Program-made: the position numbers and the translations under genes | Source of the DNA: Candidatus Sulfopaludibacter sp. SbA3 | GTDB taxonomy: Bacteria > Acidobacteriota > Terriglobia > Bryobacterales > Bryobacteraceae | Direction: 5' to 3' | DNA: 5,902 nt | Assembly (NCBI GenBank): GCA_945861255.1 | Contig: CAMAUG010000251.1 | Coordinates: 1-5,902 of the forward strand | Part shown: positions 1 through 3,707 of the stretch, piece after piece | How the letters are laid out: each line of letters starts with the position of its first letter | Position numbering within the stretch: the stretch's first letter is position 1 | Notes under the pieces: generated by a model | Database searches by the model: none | Seen by the model: the letters and a program-made list of their open reading frames with translations, nothing else | Told to the model about the DNA's origin: nothing

Positions 1-2
1 TC

Positions 3-800
3 CATCTCGCGGATTTCGACAACCCACCTGTCGTCGAGACAGTTTTGTCGCTTCAATTTGACAAGCTCTCTGCTATGCAAACCGTCCATCTGGGTCTTCT
101 CTGGCGGAGAGTGAAGGATCGTTTCCCCAAAACGGAAGAACGGCCGCCCCTGCCACAAGTGTTCGAGCGATTTCCAGAGCCACTTGGCCGTGGAGGGAAC
201 TTGCAATTCGAGGCGACGGAAACACCGGAAATGCCGCGCCTCTGGCTTCTTAATACGGCCGGCACCGAAATGATTCAGGTCCAAAGAGATCGATTCATCA
301 AGAACTGGCGCAAGGCCGCGGACAAGGATCACTACCCACATTACGAACCCATCATCAAACCCGCGTTCCAACGCGACTTTTATGAATTCCAAGCATTCCT
401 CGCCGAGGAGAACCTCGGCACGGTCAACGTGAACCAGTGCGAAGTGACGTACGTCAACCACATAGTGAGCGGGCACGGCTGGGAAACCTTCGACGAACTC
501 CATCGCATCTTCACGTTTTGGGAACCAACACCCGATCCCATACCAGGACGCACCGACGACTGCCGCGTCCACGCGCGCTTCACGATCAGAGCGGACCAAA
601 CGCCCATTGGGCGATTACACGTCGACATCCAACCCGCTCTGAGAACGACCGATAATCAGCCGATGTACGTGATGAACCTCACGGCTCGCGGGATGTGTGG
701 AACTGGCTTCGATTTCTTTGACATCGGCAGACAATGGATCGTCCGCACGTTCGAGCAACTAACAACGCGTCACATGCACGACATCTGGAGGAAAAAATAG
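3..800 (+). CDS. TIGR04255 family protein, 5' end outside the window
   Basis: The reading frame is open from base 3, well upstream of the first possible start (TTG at 45). The added residues carry the conserved N-terminus of the family (FDNPPVVETVLSLQF, fragment residues 5-19), so the true start lies probably only a few codons left of the window. Other family-like blocks are HLGLLW around residues 29-34, RLWLLN then EMIQVQRDRFIKNWRK at 79-104, and NQCEVTYVNHI at 144-154. The visible fragment is 265 residues ending at TAG 798-800, about full length for the family. There is no signal peptide or membrane segment in view, so it is probably cytoplasmic. TIGR04255 is a sporadically distributed family with no established function, and I see no catalytic motif that would suggest one. 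It is the first gene of a tight three-gene set; the next start is 1 nt past its stop. The family call is confident; function is unknown. Confidence 0.88.
   Translation, partial: HLADFDNPPVVETVLSLQFDKLSAMQTVHLGLLWRRVKDRFPKTEERPPLPQVFERFPEPLGRGGNLQFEATETPEMPRLWLLNTAGTEMIQVQRDRFIKNWRKAADKDHYPHYEPIIKPAFQRDFYEFQAFLAEENLGTVNVNQCEVTYVNHIVSGHGWETFDELHRIFTFWEPTPDPIPGRTDDCRVHARFTIRADQTPIGRLHVDIQPALRTTDNQPMYVMNLTARGMCGTGFDFFDIGRQWIVRTFEQLTTRHMHDIWRKK
786..792 (+). promoter_or_regulatory. Shine-Dalgarno site for the 802 gene
   Basis: TGGAGGA, with core GGAGG at 787-791, lies inside the last codons of the upstream gene, 10 nt before the ATG at 802. It fixes that start and suggests the two genes are translated from one mRNA. 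Confidence 0.7.
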
Positions 801-801
801 C

Positions 802-1353
802 ATGCCGATGGCGGCAACCCACCGCACCGACGTCTATGCTCCGCAACACGAGCAAGTGCTTGCGAGTGCCACTCAGTGGGCCGACGCGTTTGCGCAACAA
901 GAACGCCGATCAACCATTTCGATACAGCCACGTAGAGTCACGATTCGACTCCCGATTGACGGTGGACAAGTGGAATTGACGTATAACAGTGTTGGCGAGG
1001 GGCTGCCCCGATGGGCCAAACCGGTCTTGCAGTCGCTCGCCGAGCGATGGGGATCAACCCCTGGGTGGGACACGTACCACGCCAAACCAACCAGCCAGAC
1101 ACACGTCGTGAAACTCCTCAACATTCTGTCGGACTTGATGTACGACGACTCCCGACCACCCCTCATCACACCGTTGACGGACGGGGGCGTACAAGCAGAA
1201 TGGCACCACAACACTGTCGATTTAGAAATAGTCGTCAGTGCAGATGACAACCCGACCTTCTACTACTTCAACCGCCGAACGAATGAGGAACAAGAGGGCG
1301 ATCTTGAACCCAACTACGCCCACGTACAAGACTTGATCGGCCGAGTCAAATAA
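802..1353 (+). CDS. Uncharacterised 183-aa protein, second gene of the TIGR04255 cassette
   Basis: Function is not recognised. The ATG at 802 is supported by the GGAGG site ending 10 nt upstream and by the 1-nt gap after the preceding stop. The protein is soluble with no signal or membrane segment. The N-terminal third (to about residue 65) is variable-looking with a beta-rich stretch (VTIRLPIDGGQVELTY, 46-61). The recognisable part is the C-terminal half: GWDTYHAKP at 88-96, then a probable helix, then PPLITPLTDGGVQAEWH at 119-135 and DLEIVVSADD at 140-149, followed by FYYFNRRTNEEQ. From memory, this W-D-x-Y/G-A-x-P plus GGVQ-x-EWH plus DLEI pattern recurs in many small bacterial hypothetical proteins. 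I know of no assigned activity. The conserved W, H, E and D residues could form a binding site, but this is inference. It is probably co-transcribed with both neighbours. Confidence 0.85.
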   Translation: MPMAATHRTDVYAPQHEQVLASATQWADAFAQQERRSTISIQPRRVTIRLPIDGGQVELTYNSVGEGLPRWAKPVLQSLAERWGSTPGWDTYHAKPTSQTHVVKLLNILSDLMYDDSRPPLITPLTDGGVQAEWHHNTVDLEIVVSADDNPTFYYFNRRTNEEQEGDLEPNYAHVQDLIGRVK

Positions 1354-1366
1354 GCGTGCCAAAACA

Positions 1367-1759
1367 ATGGCTGAAGACGCCCGACAGGACGACCTCACCA
1401 TACTCGACGATGACCGCCTCTTCCGTCGCGTGCCGCGGCGGCAACTCTTTACGGAGCCGGATGGCACCCAACGCCCCACGTCCGCAGCTTTCAAGACGAC
1501 GGAACTCTCCGTCAACATTGAATCACTTATGATCCAACAGGGACGCCCACCCAAAGACACCCTCACCAACTACCCAGACGAATACCTCACCGCCATAACC
1601 GCAGGCCATGTTCGCCAACACAAGCATCCGATCGTGAAGGACAACGCCCCGCCCAACGACCCAGCACACGGCCTCATCCTCGGCAAAAAGAAGGAAAGCT
1701 TCGCAAACGCCATGATGCGCCAACACCAATGGATCGTCCGACCACCCCAAAAGCATTGA
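1367..1759 (+). CDS. Uncharacterised 130-aa protein, third gene of the TIGR04255 cassette
   Basis: Function is not recognised. The ATG at 1367 is the only possible start: the frame is closed by TGA at 1334-1336 and holds no other start codon before 1367. No good Shine-Dalgarno site precedes it, so it may rely on coupling with the gene ending 13 nt upstream. Conserved-looking blocks are DDDRLFRRVP (14-23), RPTSAAF (36-42), ELSVNIESL (46-54), YLTAITAGHVR (73-83) and DPAHGLILGKK (98-108). From memory, this order (DDDxLFRR, RPSSxAF, LSVxxE, DPAHxxVxGKK) marks a widespread family of small bacterial hypothetical proteins. The DPAH and GKK residues look like candidate functional positions, but no activity is known to me. 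No signal peptide or membrane helix is seen. No convincing terminator follows the stop. Confidence 0.82.
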   Translation: MAEDARQDDLTILDDDRLFRRVPRRQLFTEPDGTQRPTSAAFKTTELSVNIESLMIQQGRPPKDTLTNYPDEYLTAITAGHVRQHKHPIVKDNAPPNDPAHGLILGKKKESFANAMMRQHQWIVRPPQKH

Positions 1760-2071
1760 GACGAAAAGAAGTTCGTGAAATTCACAACGGATAGGCACGA
1801 CGCAAGAATTGCGACTAACAGGCCGGTCAGGTCGAGTTCGCTGCTGTCGCCCGTCGACAAGAAAAGGAGGAGCGTGAGTGGTTGATCACCATTCCTTGCC
1901 TCACGTCGTGCCACGGTTGGGCCGTCGAGGTAGCAGTCATGAATGATGTTTCGATGGTCTGGTCCGATCACGACTTTTTCCTGCGCACCAATCGGCGGGC
2001 CATCCATCGCGTAGTCCTGTGAGCAAGACCGGACGGTGCCACGGACAAGACGTCTCGCGCCATCCCCCGGT
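1760..2071. other. 312-bp stretch without a confident gene; probable junction
   Basis: This stretch separates the plus-strand cassette from the minus-strand backbone genes, which converge on it. I see no clear terminator, tRNA or integrase. Two weak coding possibilities oppose each other. A plus frame is open at 1819-2022 with no ATG early on, but it has a good AAAAGGAGG at 1862-1870 and a TTG at 1882. A minus frame starts at 2007 and runs on antisense into the 1367-1759 gene. Neither gives a recognisable protein. It may be decayed sequence left at the edge of an acquired segment. Confidence 0.5.
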
Positions 2072-2941
2072 TTATTCGTAGCCCAACGTGGTGGCCTTCA
2101 GCCAGGAGATTTCGTTACCGAACCAGCGGGATTTCGAGACCGGTTTGTATGCCGATACATTGCGTCCACGCAGGATGAACGCACATGGGCCTTCACCAAG
2201 GAGTTGAATGCGCTCCGTCAGCCAGGACTTCGCATTCGGGAGTGGCCCGGCCAGCACCACTGGAGTGCCCGGGAACATCGCCAATTGTCCGCCGAAGCCT
2301 GCATCCGCTTGCCGGACCGGCTCCGCCAACCCGTACGCTTTGCGATAACGCGCCACCGCCGCGTTCAAGTCCCGCACCGCAATCACTACTTTCCCGATTC
2401 CCTCGAAGTCGCTGGTGGTGGGCTTGCCGGAAGGGAACGCACGGCGCTCGCGCGGGGTGAAATCGCGAATCAGGAACGGGAAGAAAACGCCGTTGGGTCC
2501 GGGACCCACAGTCGCCGTTTCCCAATCCAACTTCACTCCATCCGGCCGCGTGCGCCCGCTGCGCGTAAGCGCGCCTGTCGTCATGCCGGCCGTTTGCAGC
2601 CGCTTCACCTCCACTGCCGCGTCGGCCGAGCGCACGGCCCAGGCCGAGGGTCCCGCGCCGGCCTTCATCTTCGCGGACCAATAGTGCTCAGCCAGCGCCT
2701 TGGGATCGGCAGTGGGCTGCGGCGCGATCAATTCCAGGTATGATCCGTCCGGGAAACTGGTGATCGCCATCTCCGTTGCGCGGTTGCTGTGCGGGCCACC
2801 ATATTCGCTGCGGATTCCAAGGGTGGCGAGATCGGCCTGCATCTTCTTCAAGTCCGGTCCCGCCATGGTGACGTGGTCGATGGTCAGTTCGGCGGCGGAA
2901 AGTATCGCCGGAAGCGTTGCGAGGAGAAGTGCGCGCAGCAT
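2072..2941 (-). CDS. Exported glyoxalase-like (VOC-fold) protein
   Basis: This is a 289-residue protein of the vicinal oxygen chelate superfamily, closest to the glyoxalase-like type in which two beta-alpha-beta modules build one chain. The start at 2941 is preferred over the in-frame ATG at 2998: it gives a clean signal peptide (short basic start, then hydrophobic LLLATLPAILSAA, with cleavage near SAA/E at 17-18), whereas the longer form would bury it and would translate the tandem repeat. Module 1 covers about 19-105: IDHVTMAGPDL with His23, and SYLELI with Glu70, the usual positions of VOC metal ligands. Module 2 covers about 180-260 (IGKVVIAVRDLNAAVARY) and has no His at the matching place. 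The C-terminus ends in a conserved-looking SRWFGNEISW...LGYE. It is probably periplasmic. Substrate and reaction cannot be told from sequence. No Shine-Dalgarno is seen upstream. The stop is TAA, complement of 2072-2074. Confidence 0.85.
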   Translation of the reverse strand: MLRALLLATLPAILSAAELTIDHVTMAGPDLKKMQADLATLGIRSEYGGPHSNRATEMAITSFPDGSYLELIAPQPTADPKALAEHYWSAKMKAGAGPSAWAVRSADAAVEVKRLQTAGMTTGALTRSGRTRPDGVKLDWETATVGPGPNGVFFPFLIRDFTPRERRAFPSGKPTTSDFEGIGKVVIAVRDLNAAVARYRKAYGLAEPVRQADAGFGGQLAMFPGTPVVLAGPLPNAKSWLTERIQLLGEGPCAFILRGRNVSAYKPVSKSRWFGNEISWLKATTLGYE

Positions 2942-2943
2942 AT

Positions 2944-2992
2944 GCCGAGTGTACGACAGGCCGGTGCCGAGTGTACGACAGGCCGGTGCCGA
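2944..2992. repeat. 22-bp tandem repeat, 2.2 copies, abutting the VOC gene start
   Basis: Two perfect 22-bp units (2944-2965 and 2966-2987) are followed by the first 5 bases of a third (2988-2992). Each unit begins GCCGAGTGTACGACAGG on the plus strand. On the minus strand each copy carries TACACT, a 4-of-6 match to a -10 hexamer. The nearer copy lies at 2948-2953, ending 6 nt before the ATG at 2941. No good -35 is seen at 17 nt, so the promoter role is a guess. Confidence 0.9.
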
Positions 2993-3007
2993 AATCACAC
3001 GCGCGGA

Positions 3008-3238
3008 TTACCGCAGCGCCTTGGCTTGTTTTTCCGCGCTGCCGACGCCGGCCTCAATGTCTTGGGGCGGCAGGGCCGGCTTCAGGTCGTGAATCGCCGC
3101 GCCCAACGATTGCCCTGCCGTCACCCGATCCTTAAGTTCCGCGAAGGGTATATCCAGATTCTTGGCTACATGCAGCGTGGCGATGAACTGGCCTTCGTTC
3201 TTGAATCCGGCGGCCGCGGATTCAAGACTCGAAGTCGC
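3008..3238 (-). pseudogene. 3' remnant of a gene with an FKNEGQFIATLHV domain
   Basis: On the minus strand a frame ending in TAA (complement of 3008-3010) encodes about 76 residues of good protein-like sequence: TSSLESAAAGFKNEGQFIAT, then LHVAKNLDIPFAELKDRVTA, then LGAAIHDLKPALPPQDIEAG, ending EKQAKALR. From memory this matches the C-terminal tail of a hypothetical protein common in Acidobacteriota, with the pattern GFKNxGQFIAxLHVxKNLxIPF. The upstream part is missing: the frame meets TGA (complement of 3266-3268) and contains no ATG, GTG or TTG start before the domain. The likeness fades about residue ATSS, near 3238. It therefore looks like a 5'-deleted gene rather than a working short one. 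Its stop lies 66 nt upstream of the VOC start, with the tandem repeat between them. The family's role is unknown to me. Confidence 0.65.
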
Positions 3239-3260
3239 ATGGGGACACGAATCTCCTACC

Positions 3261-3295
3261 GGGAATCAGCAATTCCCAGGCCAGAAGGCGTGGCC
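3261..3295. repeat. Two adjacent short hairpins
   Basis: GGGAAT (3261-3266) pairs with ATTCCC (3272-3277) across a 5-nt loop. Directly after it GGCCA (3279-3283) pairs with TGGCC (3291-3295) across a 7-nt loop. They sit just beyond the point where the gene remnant loses its coding sense. No T-run follows on either strand close enough for a classic terminator. Confidence 0.45.
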
Positions 3296-3347
3296 AGTGC
3301 ACATGATTAAAAAATAAAGGCGGCACTGCTCCGCGCGACTCCGCTAC

Positions 3348-3382
3348 GTGCAATTTCTACCGGATCGGTGCGTCCATTGCAC
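3348..3382. repeat. Nested inverted repeat
   Basis: GTGCAAT (3348-3354) is exactly complementary to ATTGCAC (3376-3382). Inside it, ACCG (3359-3362) is complementary to CGGT (3366-3369) with a 3-nt loop. Both strands could fold into a stem with an internal loop and an apical hairpin. No function is known; it could be an operator, an RNA structure or an element end. Confidence 0.55.
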
Positions 3383-3464
3383 CCAACCCCTTATACACGT
3401 CAACGAGCCTTAAGCACGTTCCGTTTGCAGATAGCGCCGCCCGGCACTGGATGGCCTCTCAATT

Positions 3465-3495
3465 TCGCGGCTCAGCAACAAGCTCTGAGCCGCGA
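3465..3495. repeat. 11-bp perfect-stem hairpin downstream of the helicase operon
   Basis: TCGCGGCTCAG (3465-3475) and CTGAGCCGCGA (3485-3495) are perfectly complementary with a 9-nt loop. On the minus strand it lies about 54 nt past the stop of the small basic gene, the right place for a transcript end, but no U-tract follows, so it would be an atypical terminator or an mRNA-stabilising stem. AGCCG at 3488-3492 can also pair with CGGCT at 3517-3521, giving a competing fold. The wording AGCCGCGAC...GAGGG resembles, from memory, a dispersed intergenic repeat of Acidobacteriota; this copy would be degenerate. Confidence 0.6.
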
Positions 3496-3522
3496 CTGCG
3501 AGGGTGCGGGCGCGACCGGCTG

Positions 3523-3538
3523 CAGCGGAAATTCGCTG
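3523..3538. repeat. Short hairpin just past the small basic gene
   Basis: CAGCG (3523-3527) and CGCTG (3534-3538) pair across GAAATT. It lies 10 nt beyond the stop of the minus-strand gene at 3549 and may act with the larger hairpin at 3465-3495 as the 3' end of the operon transcript. Confidence 0.35.
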
Positions 3539-3548
3539 ACGGACCGTT

Positions 3549-3707
3549 CTACCGCTTCGACTGACCCTTGACCATCTTCTTGACCTTGCGCTTGGTCGAC
3601 CCGCGCGCCACGTCGGCGGCGCGTTTGGCCTTGGGCGCCGCTTTCTTGCGCGCGGCGCGCTTCAGCTTCTTACGTTCTGTTGTGTCGGTTACGTTCTTGG
3701 TATTCAT
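3549..3707 (-). CDS. 52-aa strongly basic small protein coupled to the helicase gene
   Basis: On the minus strand an ATG (complement of 3705-3707) opens a 52-codon frame ending in TAG (complement of 3549-3551). The protein starts MNTKNVTDTTERKKLKRAAR, continues with a KKAAPKAKRAADVARGSTKR segment and ends KVKKMVKGQSKR. It has 14 Lys and 7 Arg against 3 acidic residues, no hydrophobic segment and no Cys. The start overlaps the helicase stop in an ATGA arrangement (4 nt), and AAGG lies 4 nt before the ATG, so it is probably translated by coupling to the helicase. I do not recognise the family. The composition suggests an RNA- or DNA-binding or nucleoid/ribosome-associated peptide, and the position may mean a link with the helicase; both are inference. 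An accidental frame is unlikely given the exact overlap and coherent composition, but a Lys/Arg-rich frame in GC-rich DNA calls for some caution. Confidence 0.65.
   Translation of the reverse strand: MNTKNVTDTTERKKLKRAARKKAAPKAKRAADVARGSTKRKVKKMVKGQSKR

Larger units (their letters stand above)
3239..3548. other. 310-bp gene-free stretch rich in inverted repeats
   Basis: This lies between the gene remnant and the small basic gene. It holds two short hairpins (3261-3277 and 3279-3295), an AT-rich patch (TTAAAAAATAAAG, 3307-3319), a nested inverted repeat (3348-3382), an 11-bp-stem hairpin (3465-3495) and a 5-bp hairpin (3523-3538). No believable gene is seen on either strand. A 67-codon plus frame at 3368-3571 crosses the hairpins and the end of the small basic gene and looks spurious. 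Confidence 0.6.

Noticed and set aside
45..47. TTG at 45 as start of the first gene
   Set aside because: The frame is open to base 3 and the added residues (FDNPPVVETVL) are the conserved family N-terminus, so the start lies left of the window.
1570..2007. Minus-strand frame of 145 codons beginning MDGPPIGAQEKVV
   Set aside because: Nearly half of it is antisense to the well-supported 1367-1759 gene, it has no recognisable motif, and it competes with a plus frame in the rest. Left as an uncertain possibility only.
2036..2743. Long plus-strand frame (235 codons) opposite the VOC gene
   Set aside because: Arg/Pro-rich antisense shadow of the VOC gene, without recognisable domains.
2944..2992. 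CRISPR-like repeats
   Set aside because: The two units are directly adjacent with no spacer and only 2.2 copies exist; this is a simple tandem duplication.
2942..2998. Longer VOC start at 2998 adding 19 residues
   Set aside because: It would place residues translated from the tandem repeat before an otherwise clean signal peptide. The ATG at 2941 is the sensible start.
3301..3340. Rho-independent terminator using the AT-rich patch at 3307-3319
   Set aside because: On the minus strand the T-rich run is preceded by a GC-rich segment, but that segment has direct (GCGGAG) rather than inverted repeats, so no stable stem is formed next to it.
3368..3571. Plus-strand frame of 67 codons
   Set aside because: It runs through the 11-bp hairpin and overlaps the end of the small basic gene; its product has no protein-like pattern and contains a translated repeat-like stretch (ALSRDCEGA).
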